Counted from the stretch's first letter, positions 44,100-53,716 are shown. The stretch is 64,000 bases of DNA from Candidatus Scotarchaeum otlingeri (GCA_002011075.2 MTMA02000006.1:93842-157841), one strand, 5' to 3'. Numbers and translations are program-made. Notes: a model not told the origin generated them from the letters alone.

Positions 44100-45542
44100 T
44101 TACTTTGCAGTGTAGCCAATAATTTCACTTATTATTAGGCTTTTAAGCCCTTCCCCTTGATTGAGTGTTGCCCCTGCAGCTACCTTATGCCCTCCTCCTC
44201 TTCCACCTATCTTCTCTGCTAGTCTCCTCATAATTTCAGATAAATCAAGGCCCTCTGCTACCTTCTCTTTAGGCGCCCTAGCCGATAACTTAATTTTTCC
44301 TTCTTCAATCTCACATAATACGATAATAACTTTATCTTGATAAACTATTGACTTGGATAGAATCGTTGATATACTGCCTGCAAATTTAGGGTTGAAATCG
44401 GTTTCTCTAAAATCTATTATAGCAACAGTATCGTGATATATCTCGACAGTTTTAGATGCTCTTTCTAGATATTCAGCCAGCAATTTTCTCCGTTTTTCCA
44501 GAACCCTTAAAGCATCATCTATTAACGTGCCTCTTACACCACTACCCAGTAACATACCCATATCCTCTTTATCCATTCTTCCCAGTGCACTGATTAGCGT
44601 TGAAAACGAATCTGCATAGTAGAGCTCCTCATGTTCTTCCAACAACAATTCATAGCTCTCTCCTAGTAGTTCATCGCTGGTAACTTCGACTCCTAAACTC
44701 GATATATATTCTAAAATAGTATTAAGAATGTTCTCCTTCTCGGCATCAGATAAGTCGGCTGCAGTTATATATTTTCCTTCTCTCTCAATGGGTACCCCGG
44801 CTTTCTCAAGAATATTAAGGCCTACATCATCGCGGCCAGAGAAATTGGGGATATATGGTATTAGTCTCCAAGTCAGTGCTTTGTATAACGGTATCTTTGT
44901 ATTCAAAAAGAAAATGAAATCATGGATGTATCGTATCACCCCCCGCTTTTGCGCTAAATCGATGAAGAATTTATTGAACGGAGTGACGCTAGTAGCACTA
45001 TTATATAGCTGCATATCGCCGATCCCCCCTATAACACCTATCTCGAGCTGATAAGGATCCTCTTCCCCCTCGGCATAATAAGTTATTAGGGAAGTTGAGA
45101 TAGCTGATGAGGAATTAGCACCTCCATCCAAACCATATATCTCGGGGTTAACCAGCGATATATAATCTATATAATCGGATTTATCATGGATTCTATGATG
45201 GTCAATTATGATCAGCTCACTCCTGTCCTCTTTTTCTTTCCAATACTCATAAATATATTCTAAGTCGCTTCCTAAATCAAGTATTATATAATTATCGGCC
45301 TCTAAATCAAAGAAATCCCTAAGAATATCATCTGTTAAACCATGAACAGCTCTAACTATAAACGGAATCTCATTTCTGGCTAGATATCTTAATATACTAG
45401 CCCCCGCCATCAATCCATCGGCATCATAATGGGTTAGAGCCGCTGTGATACCCTTTAAATCCCTAAATAGCCTGCTTACATCCTGTATTCTCTTTAGATG
45501 CTTCTTTTCGCTGTTTGATAAACCGGTATTTACACCACGCAA
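44100..45542 (-). CDS. RecJ/GAN-like DHH-family exonuclease
   Basis: 480 residues, the usual size for archaeal RecJ-like proteins. DHH motifs: ALTHYDADGLMA near 35-46, ILDLGSD, IIDHHRIH near 112-119, IGVIGGIGDMQ, and the DHHA1 motif GGRGGGHKVAAGAT at the C-terminus. Manganese-dependent single-strand exonuclease; archaeal GAN associates with GINS/Cdc45-like functions in the replisome. All key acidic and His residues are present. Sits between uS15 and pcc1. Confidence 0.93.
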   Translation of the reverse strand: MRGVNTGLSNSEKKHLKRIQDVSRLFRDLKGITAALTHYDADGLMAGASILRYLARNEIPFIVRAVHGLTDDILRDFFDLEADNYIILDLGSDLEYIYEYWKEKEDRSELIIIDHHRIHDKSDYIDYISLVNPEIYGLDGGANSSSAISTSLITYYAEGEEDPYQLEIGVIGGIGDMQLYNSATSVTPFNKFFIDLAQKRGVIRYIHDFIFFLNTKIPLYKALTWRLIPYIPNFSGRDDVGLNILEKAGVPIEREGKYITAADLSDAEKENILNTILEYISSLGVEVTSDELLGESYELLLEEHEELYYADSFSTLISALGRMDKEDMGMLLGSGVRGTLIDDALRVLEKRRKLLAEYLERASKTVEIYHDTVAIIDFRETDFNPKFAGSISTILSKSIVYQDKVIIVLCEIEEGKIKLSARAPKEKVAEGLDLSEIMRRLAEKIGGRGGGHKVAAGATLNQGEGLKSLIISEIIGYTAK

Positions 45543-45571
45543 CTATACTCACTAAAATTATCTATATATGA

Positions 45572-46021
45572 CTATTCTATTTTAGCTACAGCTGTTTTAT
45601 ATCTCCATTCCTTAGGGAGTTTCCCTATCTTCTTATAATAATCAGACAGATTATGTATCTTGGCCTCGATCAACTCAAGAGAATGTTTATTCTTTCTATC
45701 CTTCCTATGAGTCTTAAGATGATTTATGAGTCTTCTAGCTTTCTCCAATAACTTAGCTAAATCCTCCGGATAGTCATATGTAACTCCCTTCTCCTCCAAA
45801 TATCTAACAAGCTTCTTACCCATAACTTGCCTAAAGGTAGGAACCCCATACTCATCCCGCAAGATCCTACCTATTTCGGAAGGATATTTCCCTTCTTTTG
45901 CGAGTTTGACAGCTATCTCCCCAATTTCTTCCGGAGTATACTTTAGCCAATCTGGCCTCTTTAAGGATGGAGGCCTTTTTGAATGTGATTTACCTTTTCT
46001 TCTAACATGCATCCTTGCCAT
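45572..46021 (-). CDS. rps15: 30S ribosomal protein uS15
   Basis: 149 residues, the long archaeal/eukaryotic form. N-terminal extension (MARMHVRRKGKSHSKRP, YTPEEIGEIAVKLAKEG) then the 16S-binding core EKARRLINHLKTHRKDRKNKHSLELIEAKIHNLSDYYKKIGKLP. Classic neighbour of the RecJ-like nuclease gene in archaea, with 29 bases between. Confidence 0.97.
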   Translation of the reverse strand: MARMHVRRKGKSHSKRPPSLKRPDWLKYTPEEIGEIAVKLAKEGKYPSEIGRILRDEYGVPTFRQVMGKKLVRYLEEKGVTYDYPEDLAKLLEKARRLINHLKTHRKDRKNKHSLELIEAKIHNLSDYYKKIGKLPKEWRYKTAVAKIE

Positions 46022-46123
46022 ACTGTCTTCCCTCTATTGAAACATCGACTTATATCTATACCCTCTATACTCATTTCTATCTCGGTATTATTAAAACTTT
46101 CCGTAACTTTTAATTTAGAAAAT

Positions 46124-46696
46124 CTATTCCTCAGCTATCTTCATATAACTACTCATGTATTCGGCAAATTTTCTGAATGCATTACCTCTATGGGAGATTA
46201 TGTTTTTCTCCTCGACACCTATCTCTCCCAGCGTCTTATCCCATCCATCGGGAATAAAAATGGGGTCAAATCCAAATCCTTTTTCTCCTCTTATTTCCTT
46301 AGATATACTTCCCTTGACTTCCCCCTCAAATAGTTTTATTACATTTGGAAGTATAACTGCGGCTATGACCGTCCTAAATATAGCTGTTCTATCCTTAACA
46401 TTCCGCATCAACTTCAAAATTCCTTTGTTACCTATTGTTTCGAATATAAAATTAGAATAAGGACCCGGGAACTGATTTAGGGCGTTTATAAATAGACCGC
46501 TGTCCTCGACAAGATAGATCGGTTTGACCATGTTTATGATACTCTCCGCTTTTCTTAATACGATCTCTTTTAATGAATTAGATTGAATCTCATCTGTTGG
46601 AACATATACTCCTACAACGCTGAAGCCATATGGCTTCAACAACTTTTCAATTTCCCTTAGCTTATTTCTGTTCTGCGTCACCATCTTTATTTCCAT
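46124..46696 (-). CDS. rdgB: XTP/dITP diphosphatase (RdgB/HAM1 family)
   Basis: 190 residues. Motifs: MVTQNRNKLREIEKLL at the start, VEDSGLFINALNQFPGPYS, GEKGFGFDPIFIPDG, TLGEIGVEEKNIISHRGNAFRKF. It hydrolyses deaminated purine nucleotides so they are not built into nucleic acids. The start overlaps the end of bud32 by ten bases, so translation is probably coupled. Confidence 0.96.
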   Translation of the reverse strand: MEIKMVTQNRNKLREIEKLLKPYGFSVVGVYVPTDEIQSNSLKEIVLRKAESIINMVKPIYLVEDSGLFINALNQFPGPYSNFIFETIGNKGILKLMRNVKDRTAIFRTVIAAVILPNVIKLFEGEVKGSISKEIRGEKGFGFDPIFIPDGWDKTLGEIGVEEKNIISHRGNAFRKFAEYMSSYMKIAEE

Positions 46697-47361
46697 ATCC
46701 GTTTCTCCCTCTCAATATATCTACCCATTCTCCTAATGGCTTTATATCTCTTGTATACATTTTCCCCATTTACTGCGGTATCAATATATTTATTAATAAA
46801 TAATTTGAAGAAGCTCTTGGCTATCCTTGTATGACTGGAGGTAAGTACTCTATGAAAAAGCTCTATATCCACAGCTCTCTCCTCAATATCATCACTTACA
46901 CTACCCAATCCAAAATCAATTATATATAAGTTGCTATTAGGAGTAACAATAATGTTAGAGGTCGTCAGGTCGCCATGAATAACCGAGATGTTATGCATCT
47001 TTCCGATCATATCGCCTAATGCAATGGCTATAGGTTTCCAATCCCCATTATCATTTAGATACTTTCTTAGAAGAATGCCTTGGATTTCCTCCATTATAAA
47101 AAATGCGTCTTTCCGTGAGACATAATAAATATACGGGACATTTATTTCAGCTTTCTTCGCCCGATGCATAAGCTGTATCTCTCTACTCATTCTTCTATGT
47201 CTAATCGCTTCATCTAATCTAGAATCTCTATATGGCTTAGGCCTCCTCCACTTTAGTATGGCGTTAAGACCAAGATATTTTACACGATACAGGTCAGACT
47301 CGGCTCCTCTATGAATAAACTCAGCTTTTCTGATTAACTTTTCTATTGTTATTGCCTCCAA
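46687..47361 (-). CDS. bud32: KEOPS complex kinase/ATPase Bud32
   Basis: 224 residues, the compact atypical kinase fold. Nucleotide-binding Lys in AILKWRRPK, catalytic loop VIHGDLTTSNIIV, and metal-binding IIDFGLGSVSDDIEERAVDIELF. The ATPase activity supports tRNA t6A synthesis with Kae1. Overlaps kae1 by 13 bases, a two-gene arrangement rather than the fused Kae1-Bud32 of some euryarchaea. Confidence 0.96.
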   Translation of the reverse strand: MEAITIEKLIRKAEFIHRGAESDLYRVKYLGLNAILKWRRPKPYRDSRLDEAIRHRRMSREIQLMHRAKKAEINVPYIYYVSRKDAFFIMEEIQGILLRKYLNDNGDWKPIAIALGDMIGKMHNISVIHGDLTTSNIIVTPNSNLYIIDFGLGSVSDDIEERAVDIELFHRVLTSSHTRIAKSFFKLFINKYIDTAVNGENVYKRYKAIRRMGRYIEREKRIWK

Positions 47362-48335
47362 GGAATCTCCACCTCTTCTATGCGATATCTCTGTTTAACT
47401 ATAGCTTTTTCAGCGCCTACAGGTGGGTGACCTGTTTTCTTATATAATAATCCGACTATTGCTATTTGTACAGCATTATCCGCATTATATTTACTTTCTA
47501 GTCTCGCAACATGCACATTATGTTCATCAGCCATCTTCCTAACCATATTAAATAGATATGTATTTGACGCAACGCCTCCCGTTATACCGATCTCCCGTTT
47601 ATTTAGCTGCACAAGAGCCCGTTCAGTAGCTTCAACTAAAATCGAAAAAGCTGTTTCTTGAAGAGAATAGCAGATGTCTTCAAGCGGATATTTATTAAGT
47701 ATTGATATGGCATATGTCAATAGACCCGAATACACCATATTATTACCCTTAATTGTATAGGGCATTTCGATTAGTCTACTGCCTTTTGACGCTAGTTCCT
47801 CGATTTTAGGACCTCCCGGAAAAGGAATGCCTGCCTCCCTAGCAAACATATCGAGTAGATTTCCTAAGGTAATATCAAGTGTCTCACCGTATACCCTCCA
47901 TCTTCCCTCGCTGAACCCCAGTATAGATGTATGGCCGCCTGAAATCAATAATATTAATGGATCCTCTAGCCCCAGCATCTGAGACGTTAGTTCAACATGC
48001 CCTAATCCGTGATGAACAGGGTACAAAGGAACACGAAAATACTCCGATATGAATCTAGCGATTGTGGCGCCTATCCTAAGGCAAGGTCCCATACCCGGGC
48101 CCATAGCATATGCCACGGCCGATAAATCTCTGTAAGTAATGTTTGCTTTTTCAAGGGCCTCCTTTACGGCATATGCCGCTATTTGGGAGTGGTGTTCAGC
48201 CGCTTCCTTGGGATCTATACCAAGCGTCCTCTTCGGAGAATATACTCTCCGTATATCCGATAATATATTTAGATTATCATCTATGATAGCCACTCCAAAT
48301 GTGTGTGCTGTAGACTCGATGCCCAATACTAACAT
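47349..48335 (-). CDS. kae1: KEOPS catalytic subunit Kae1 (TsaD family)
   Basis: 328 residues. N-terminal LGIESTAHTFGVAIID, metal-binding HHGLGH in PVHHGLGHVELTS, LLISGGHTSI, ITGGVASNTYL, and the C-terminal YNADNAVQIAIVG. It transfers threonylcarbamoyl to A37 of ANN-decoding tRNAs. A GGAGGG ribosome site lies about 12 bases before the ATG on the minus strand. First gene of a long minus-strand cluster; divergent from the exosome superoperon. Confidence 0.97.
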   Translation of the reverse strand: MLVLGIESTAHTFGVAIIDDNLNILSDIRRVYSPKRTLGIDPKEAAEHHSQIAAYAVKEALEKANITYRDLSAVAYAMGPGMGPCLRIGATIARFISEYFRVPLYPVHHGLGHVELTSQMLGLEDPLILLISGGHTSILGFSEGRWRVYGETLDITLGNLLDMFAREAGIPFPGGPKIEELASKGSRLIEMPYTIKGNNMVYSGLLTYAISILNKYPLEDICYSLQETAFSILVEATERALVQLNKREIGITGGVASNTYLFNMVRKMADEHNVHVARLESKYNADNAVQIAIVGLLYKKTGHPPVGAEKAIVKQRYRIEEVEIPWRQ

Positions 48336-48438
48336 CTAATACTAACCCTCCTATAATATACGAATTATCATTATTGTAATAAAACTAAGCAGCTAGATTC
48401 ATATCTAAATTTGGTATTGAAAATGTAGATACATCATT

Positions 48439-48450
48439 GTTTATTTAATG
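48439..48450 (+). promoter_or_regulatory. TATA-like box of the exosome superoperon
   Basis: GTTTATTTAATG lies 22-33 bases before the ATG at 48472, proper spacing for an archaeal TATA box with a leaderless transcript. No ribosome site precedes that ATG, while internal genes of the operon have GGTGA sites. The 136-base region also serves kae1 on the other strand. Confidence 0.5.
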
Positions 48451-48471
48451 AGTTTGTAAATAAATTAATGT

Positions 48472-48873
48472 ATGCGATGTGAAATCAACTATATCGTTCA
48501 TGCAACAGAGGATCAAAATAAAATTATGTCTTCATTAGAGAATACTCTAGGTCTAAAGATTAATACTAAGAAAATAAGAAGAAGCGATGTATCCGGCCAC
48601 TTCGGCAATCCCATCATATATATAAAAATCGTCTTCAAAGATCCGGAAGCGAATGAACTGTTAAAAACCATAATCTCGAAACTAGATAGTATTGATAAAT
48701 TATCCCTGGGTAGAGATTTAGACGATTATTTTGAGAAGAAAAAATTTTTTATGAGGCTCGACAAACAGGCGATGTGCCTAGGCAAAATAAAATTATCTGA
48801 AAAGGACTCTATCAGGATAATGTTTTCAGGAGTTTCTAAAGAATTAATTATTAAATCTTTATCGGGTGAATAG
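48472..48873 (+). CDS. Predicted RNA-binding exosome-operon protein (COG1325-like)
   Basis: 133 residues: EINYIVHATEDQNKIMSSLENTLGL, then RSDVSGHFGNPIIYIKIVF, then FEKKKFFMRLDKQAMCLGKIKLSEKDSIRIMFSG. The pattern and the place just before Rpp30 identify the protein called a predicted exosome subunit in the archaeal superoperon. It is thought to bind RNA, but no experiment is known to me. First gene of the superoperon; overlaps the next gene's ribosome site. Confidence 0.85.
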   Translation: MRCEINYIVHATEDQNKIMSSLENTLGLKINTKKIRRSDVSGHFGNPIIYIKIVFKDPEANELLKTIISKLDSIDKLSLGRDLDDYFEKKKFFMRLDKQAMCLGKIKLSEKDSIRIMFSGVSKELIIKSLSGE

Positions 48874-48877
48874 ACAA

Positions 48878-49492
48878 TTGAGTATACACCATTATTGCGA
48901 TCTATTAATTAGGCCAAATAAGATAGGGTATGAAAAGCTACTACATACTTTATATGAGTATGACTATAAATACATTGGCATACTATATAATGAATTGCCC
49001 CGAGCTATCATCAAGGCTATAGAAGAGTTTGCTGAAGACAGAGGATTAATCATAATTAGAAGGATTCATATTAATAAGTCTAATGTAAATGATTTTCAGA
49101 GATACTTATCCAAATATAAGAAGAAGAGGCATATTTTCTCTATCGATATGGATATAGCTGAAACAGCAAAAAAATATCTGAAACACATAAGTATAATCAC
49201 ATTTCAGACCACAGCTTCTTTCAAGACCCTAAAACTATTAGGTAAAAATGGAGTCTCACTAGAAGTACAATATAACCTATTAAAGAAATATCTACATAAA
49301 AGTGGAGATGAATTTGCCAGAATTATTAGAGCATTAAAAATAGCGGATTCCCATAAGTCTCTAGTCATATCTTCAGGCGCCGAATCGGATAAGGATATTT
49401 TTCCGCCTAAACAGCTCGCCTACACAATACTGGGACTAATAGACGCATCTAGCTACTACGACTACTACATAAAGTTCAGATGGGAAAAATAG
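48878..49492 (+). CDS. rnp3: RNase P protein component 3 (Rpp30)
   Basis: About 204 residues from a TTG preceded by GGGTGAA at the right distance; a GTG at 48866 inside that site is the alternative. TIM-barrel-like PHP-family pattern: HHYCDLLIRPNK, KYIGILYN, HIFSIDMD, HKSLVISSGAESDKDIFPPKQLAYTILGLI. Rpp30 pairs with Pop5 to activate RNase P RNA in tRNA 5' maturation. Divergent from the canonical sequence, so identification leans on the order COG1325-Rpp30-Pop5. Confidence 0.88.
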   Translation: MSIHHYCDLLIRPNKIGYEKLLHTLYEYDYKYIGILYNELPRAIIKAIEEFAEDRGLIIIRRIHINKSNVNDFQRYLSKYKKKRHIFSIDMDIAETAKKYLKHISIITFQTTASFKTLKLLGKNGVSLEVQYNLLKKYLHKSGDEFARIIRALKIADSHKSLVISSGAESDKDIFPPKQLAYTILGLIDASSYYDYYIKFRWEK

Positions 49493-49547
49493 GCGTATAA
49501 TAACAATTGATAAGCAACATTACATAATATAAAATTGGATAAATGAC

Positions 49548-49829
49548 ATGAAAAGAAGGTATATTTTCTTAGACGCTGAAAATATGGACTATAAAGCCTT
49601 CAAGAAATCATACCAAGAATTATACATAAAAATATATGGACTACAGGGATATGCGGAGGGAGATATAAAGATCTTCCGGAAAAATGGCAGTATAATTATA
49701 TCTGTAACACCGAAGCATGTATATAGGGCGGTTGCTGTATCAACGCTTTTATCAAGCAAAATGGGTAAAAAGATCTTGTTTCAAGGTGTCTATACAACGG
49801 TAAAGAGAGGTCTCAGGAACCTTAGGTGA
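49548..49829 (+). CDS. rnp2: RNase P protein component 2 (Pop5)
   Basis: 93 residues: KRRYIFLDAENMDYKAFKKSYQELYIKIYG, DIKIFRKNGSIIISVTPKHVYRAVAVSTLL and GVYTTVKRGLRNL. The RNP-like fold binds RNase P RNA with Rpp30. A little shorter than many Pop5 proteins. Follows Rpp30 with 55 bases between. Confidence 0.88.
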   Translation: MKRRYIFLDAENMDYKAFKKSYQELYIKIYGLQGYAEGDIKIFRKNGSIIISVTPKHVYRAVAVSTLLSSKMGKKILFQGVYTTVKRGLRNLR

Positions 49830-49938
49830 AACATTACCCCCTATTTAACAGGCTAGGTTTCCCTCAATAAAAATTTAAAATAAAATATAAATCAAAGGAA
49901 TCCAAATTATAATGGGTAAATACTCATAATAATATGAT

Positions 49939-49945
49939 GGAGGAG
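49939..49945 (+). promoter_or_regulatory. Ribosome binding site of psmA
   Basis: GGAGGAG ends eight bases before the psmA ATG. A 124-base gap from Pop5 with an AAAATATAAATC element near 49881-49894 may add an internal promoter, allowing proteasome and exosome genes to be expressed above the upstream genes. Confidence 0.6.
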
Positions 49946-49953
49946 AATATAAC

Positions 49954-50688
49954 ATGTTTCCACCTAGTCAAATGGGTTATGATAGAGCAATAACTGTATT
50001 TTCACCTGATGGCAGGTTATTTCAGGTTGAATATGCTACTGAGACTGTGAGGAGAGGAACATTATCGATGGGCCTCATAACCAAAGATGGAGTACTACTT
50101 GCAGCCGAAGAATATCTAACAGATTTCCAAGACGAGAATTTTAGCAGAAAATTATTTATTGTCGATATGAATATGGGAGCGGCTGTAGCCGGGTATGTTC
50201 CAGATGGACGGATATTAATTGATTATGCAAGGGAAATGTGTCAATATCAACGATTATTATATGATGAACCAGCTAATGTAGAAGTTATAGCTAAACGGAT
50301 AGGCGATATAAAACAGAGCTACACCCAGCATGGCGGTGTTAGACCTTTCGGCGTTTCAATTATATTTGGAGGTGTAGATCCTGATAAGACTCCGCACGTA
50401 TTTGTTACGGATCCAAGCGGATCTTATATTAAATATTATGTTGCAGTTATCGGGGCTAGAGCTGAAGAGACAAGGAAAATCCTTAAAGAAAATTATACTA
50501 AAGATATATCGACTGAGGACGCTATGGTTCTCGTTGCAGCGGCAATCTTGAAAGCCACCGGCATAAAGGAAGATTTAAAGATAAGGTATCTAGTAATAAA
50601 TAAAGAAGATATGAAGGCGGAGCTTCTTCCTCTAGAGGCTTCTATTGAATATATCAATAGGGCTAAGGAGAAGTTTGGAATAGAATAA
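49954..50688 (+). CDS. psmA: Proteasome subunit alpha
   Basis: 244 residues. The alpha-ring signature GYDRAITVFSPDGRLFQVEYATE at the N-terminus distinguishes it from beta subunits, and no propeptide is present. Also GVLLAAEEYL, RPFGVSIIFGGVD and GARAEETRKIL. Alpha rings gate the 20S proteasome and dock AAA unfoldases such as CDC48 or PAN. The beta subunit is not in the window. Confidence 0.98.
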   Translation: MFPPSQMGYDRAITVFSPDGRLFQVEYATETVRRGTLSMGLITKDGVLLAAEEYLTDFQDENFSRKLFIVDMNMGAAVAGYVPDGRILIDYAREMCQYQRLLYDEPANVEVIAKRIGDIKQSYTQHGGVRPFGVSIIFGGVDPDKTPHVFVTDPSGSYIKYYVAVIGARAEETRKILKENYTKDISTEDAMVLVAAAILKATGIKEDLKIRYLVINKEDMKAELLPLEASIEYINRAKEKFGIE

Positions 50689-50726
50689 TATTCGATTTCA
50701 TACTCTTTATTCTATTGGTGAATGTT

Positions 50727-51428
50727 ATGTCAGGGGGATATACGATAGCTCGTTTACAAAGGGGATCTAAGAGATTTGAAGTTCTCGTTGATCCTGATAA
50801 AGCGTTAGACTATAAACTTGGGAAAAAGAAAGATTTCATAGATATCTTGGTATATGATGAGATCTATGTGGATGCTAAGAAGGGATTAAGGGCTTCTAAA
50901 AATGATGTGAAAGCTGTTTTTGGAACGACAGATATTAACCAAGTAGCGGAAAGGATTCTGAGGGAGGGGGATCTACTAATCAAGACTGAACAACGTAAGA
51001 AGCTTATCGAAGACAAGAAAAAGCAGATAATTTCATTTATTTCAAAGTATTGTGTTGATTCACGTACGGGAGCACCTTTACCTCCTCTTAGAGTAGAGAC
51101 AGCTCTAGAGGAAGCCGGTGTACGAATAGATCCCTTTACACCAGCGGAGGAGCAGCTAAGGTATATAATAAGTGAATTATCAAAGATTATACCGATTAAA
51201 CAGACATTAGCATTGCTTCAAATAAAAATTCCAGCTGTATATGTGGGTAAGGCGTATGGATTTATTAAGAACTCTTCTGATATATTAAATGAAAATTGGT
51301 TGAGTGATGGATCATATTCTGCTCAGGTGGCTATACCCGCTGGGTTGAAACAAGAATTCATGGAGAAACTGGGGTCTATAACGGCGGGTACAGCCTATGT
51401 AGAAGTGGTAGGTGAAAAAACAATTTAG
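50727..51428 (+). CDS. sbds: Ribosome maturation factor SBDS
   Basis: 233 residues from the ATG with GGTGA upstream (a TTG four codons earlier is in frame). Three-domain SBDS pattern: RGSKRFEVLVDPDKALDYKLGKK, FGTTDINQVAERILREGDLLIKTEQRKKL, then YCVDSRTGAPLPPLRVE and a C-terminal ferredoxin-like domain. It helps release aIF6 from the large subunit. Standard member of the superoperon. Confidence 0.97.
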   Translation: MSGGYTIARLQRGSKRFEVLVDPDKALDYKLGKKKDFIDILVYDEIYVDAKKGLRASKNDVKAVFGTTDINQVAERILREGDLLIKTEQRKKLIEDKKKQIISFISKYCVDSRTGAPLPPLRVETALEEAGVRIDPFTPAEEQLRYIISELSKIIPIKQTLALLQIKIPAVYVGKAYGFIKNSSDILNENWLSDGSYSAQVAIPAGLKQEFMEKLGSITAGTAYVEVVGEKTI

Positions 51429-51439
51429 GTGAATAATAA

Positions 51440-52138
51440 TTGAGTGAAGAATCGCAAGATGAGAAGAAAATAGTAATACCGGGTGAGGTTTTAAAGGATA
51501 AGAAACTTAGGCCCGGTGAAAAAGTAATTAAAACTGTTGGTGGATTAACAGTAACAACATACGGTATCCTAGCCGTTGAGAGAAATAAGGCTACAGTAAT
51601 ACCCTATAAGGAGATATATCGGCCTCGGAAAGATGATATTGTGATAGGGGCGGTTGTGGGATACGGTAACAGTGGATGGTTCGTCGACATAGGGTCTTAT
51701 ACAAAAGCGTTTCTACATGTTTCTGAGGCTATTAATGAGAAATTTGATTCTAGACATGATGAGCTAAGCAATTATTTGAAGATTGGAGATATAATTCTCG
51801 CTAAAGTCACTGATGTAGCTCGACTAGGGTATTTCCAGATTACGATTAAGGATAAGGGCTTAGGCAAAATTGGAGACGCGTTTTTCATAAAGGTGAATCC
51901 TGTAAAGCTAAGGAGAATAATTGGCAGGAAAGGATCAATGATAAACTTGATTAAGAAAAATATAAATGGCGATATCATCCTAGCAAAAAACGGGGTTATA
52001 GTTTTCAAAGGAGACTATGACTCGTATATAAAGCTTAAAAAGACGATAAAATTAATTTCGGAGAAGACTTTTGCCTCGGGGTTAACGTCTAAAGTTTCCG
52101 AGATATTATCTAATGATAATACAAATATAGATGAGTAA
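51440..52138 (+). CDS. rrp4: Exosome RNA-binding subunit Rrp4
   Basis: 232 residues starting from TTG with AGGTGAA just upstream. N-terminal domain IVIPGEVLKDKKLRPGE, an S1 domain with DIVIGAVVGYGNSGWFVDIGS, and a KH domain with LRRIIGRKGSMINLI. Rrp4 caps the Rrp41-Rrp42 ring and feeds RNA into it. Next to rrp41. Confidence 0.97.
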   Translation: MSEESQDEKKIVIPGEVLKDKKLRPGEKVIKTVGGLTVTTYGILAVERNKATVIPYKEIYRPRKDDIVIGAVVGYGNSGWFVDIGSYTKAFLHVSEAINEKFDSRHDELSNYLKIGDIILAKVTDVARLGYFQITIKDKGLGKIGDAFFIKVNPVKLRRIIGRKGSMINLIKKNINGDIILAKNGVIVFKGDYDSYIKLKKTIKLISEKTFASGLTSKVSEILSNDNTNIDE

Positions 52139-52154
52139 GTAATAGGTGTATAAG

Positions 52155-52883
52155 ATGTCTAAGTCAAAAGAAGAATATATTCGACGCGATGGTAGAAAAG
52201 TAGATGAGCTGAGGCCATATTCCATAAGAACTGGTATATTTAAGAACGCAGATGGCTCAGCCGAAATAAGATTAGGAGGAAACTGGATAGTGGCAGCTGT
52301 ATATGGACCTAAGGAGCATTTTCCCAAATTCCAGATATCCCAGGATGAAGCTATACTTAACTGTAGATATCATATGGCTCCTTATAGCACAAGCGAACGA
52401 AAATCCCCTAAACCCTCGAGAAGAGAAATAGAGTTATCTAAGGTTATAAAAAGTGCGTTAGAGAAAGCGGTTTTGCTAGAGGCATTTCCGGAGATGAGCA
52501 TAGATGTATATATAGAGGTGCTACAAGCTGAAGGAAGTACTAGAGTGGCAAGCATAACAGCTGCCAGCGTAGCATTGGCAGATGCAGGAATACCGATGAG
52601 AGATATGGTGGTGGGCTGCTCCGCGGGCAAGGTCGACGGGCATATAATCTTGGATGTCGGGGAATATGAAGATAAGGAGGGAGAGGCGGATCTACCTATC
52701 GCTATAATGCCTAATCTAAAGAAGATTGTTTTACTTCAAATGGATGGTAAACTGACGCATAGCGAGTTCAGGGAGGCCTTTGAATTAGCCTTAAAGGGTG
52801 CAATGCAGCTATATGAAGCTCAAGTTAATGCATTAGTCTCTAAGGTTAAAGAGATGGGTGAAATAGAGGAGGCGGAGGAATGA
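52155..52883 (+). CDS. rrp41: Exosome catalytic subunit Rrp41
   Basis: 242 residues from the ATG with AGGTG upstream; a GTG three codons earlier is in frame. RNase PH fold: RRDGRKVDELRPYSIRTGIF, GSAEIRLGGNWIVAAVYGP, the phosphate-binding EGSTRVASITAASVALADAG, and DLPIAIMPNLKKIVLLQMDG with the catalytic Asp. Phosphorolytic 3'-5' RNA degradation and tailing. Confidence 0.98.
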   Translation: MSKSKEEYIRRDGRKVDELRPYSIRTGIFKNADGSAEIRLGGNWIVAAVYGPKEHFPKFQISQDEAILNCRYHMAPYSTSERKSPKPSRREIELSKVIKSALEKAVLLEAFPEMSIDVYIEVLQAEGSTRVASITAASVALADAGIPMRDMVVGCSAGKVDGHIILDVGEYEDKEGEADLPIAIMPNLKKIVLLQMDGKLTHSEFREAFELALKGAMQLYEAQVNALVSKVKEMGEIEEAEE

Positions 52884-53713
52884 GGGACTTGAGGAAAAGG
52901 ACTTTATCAGATATATTACGGATAAAACAGGTATCCAAATTCATACGGGAGAACAAGAGGATGGATGGACGAAAGCTTGATGAATACAGAGATATAGAGA
53001 TAAAAACGGGTGTCGTAAAGAAGGCATATGGCTCTGCATATGTCTCTCTTGGTGATACTATAGTTATTGCAGGCATTCATTTCGAGACAGGAACCCCGTT
53101 TTCAGATACTCCTGATCAAGGTATCCTTATAACTGAAGGCGAATTCTTGCCGACGGCTTCATTCTACGCTGAGCCGGGCCCTCCCACTGAGGAGGAGATT
53201 GAATTAAGTAGAGTAGTAGATAGAGGAATCAGAGAAAGCGAAATGATAGACCTCTCTAAACTGGTAATTACCCCTGGAGAGAAGGTATTAAAACTCTTTA
53301 TAGATTTCAATATACTGAATGACGATGGAAACTTGGTGGATGCGGCGATGCTTGCAGCTGTATCCGCTTTATTAACAACTAAATATCCAAATCCGGAGAA
53401 GGTGGCGGAATTAGAGAATGATCGTGCTGAACTAAAAGACGTTGAGAGGATTCCTTTACCTATAAGAGATATACCGATGACGGTAACGATAGGCATCATA
53501 AATAATAGATATATAGTCGACCCCACCCTTCCGGAGGAGATAGCGGCTGATGCCCTATTATCAGTTACACATACAAAAAATGATGAAATATGTGCTATGC
53601 AGCTGCTTAGAGGAGAGCTAGATTATAACCAGTTATTTGAAATACTTAATATAGTGCTAGAGAAGAATAAAGAATTAAGAGAATTAGTTCTCAGTAAAGT
53701 TGGAGGTGGATAA
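52880..53713 (+). CDS. rrp42: Exosome subunit Rrp42
   Basis: 277 residues, ATG overlapping the rrp41 stop by four bases. RNase PH-fold member with GSAYVSLGDTIVIAGIHFETG, PGPPTEEEIELSRVVDRGIRES and NDDGNLVDAAMLAAVSALLTT. Lacks the catalytic Asp context of Rrp41 and acts as its structural partner in the hexameric ring. Confidence 0.97.
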   Translation: MRDLRKRTLSDILRIKQVSKFIRENKRMDGRKLDEYRDIEIKTGVVKKAYGSAYVSLGDTIVIAGIHFETGTPFSDTPDQGILITEGEFLPTASFYAEPGPPTEEEIELSRVVDRGIRESEMIDLSKLVITPGEKVLKLFIDFNILNDDGNLVDAAMLAAVSALLTTKYPNPEKVAELENDRAELKDVERIPLPIRDIPMTVTIGIINNRYIVDPTLPEEIAADALLSVTHTKNDEICAMQLLRGELDYNQLFEILNIVLEKNKELRELVLSKVGGG

Positions 53714-53716
53714 ATA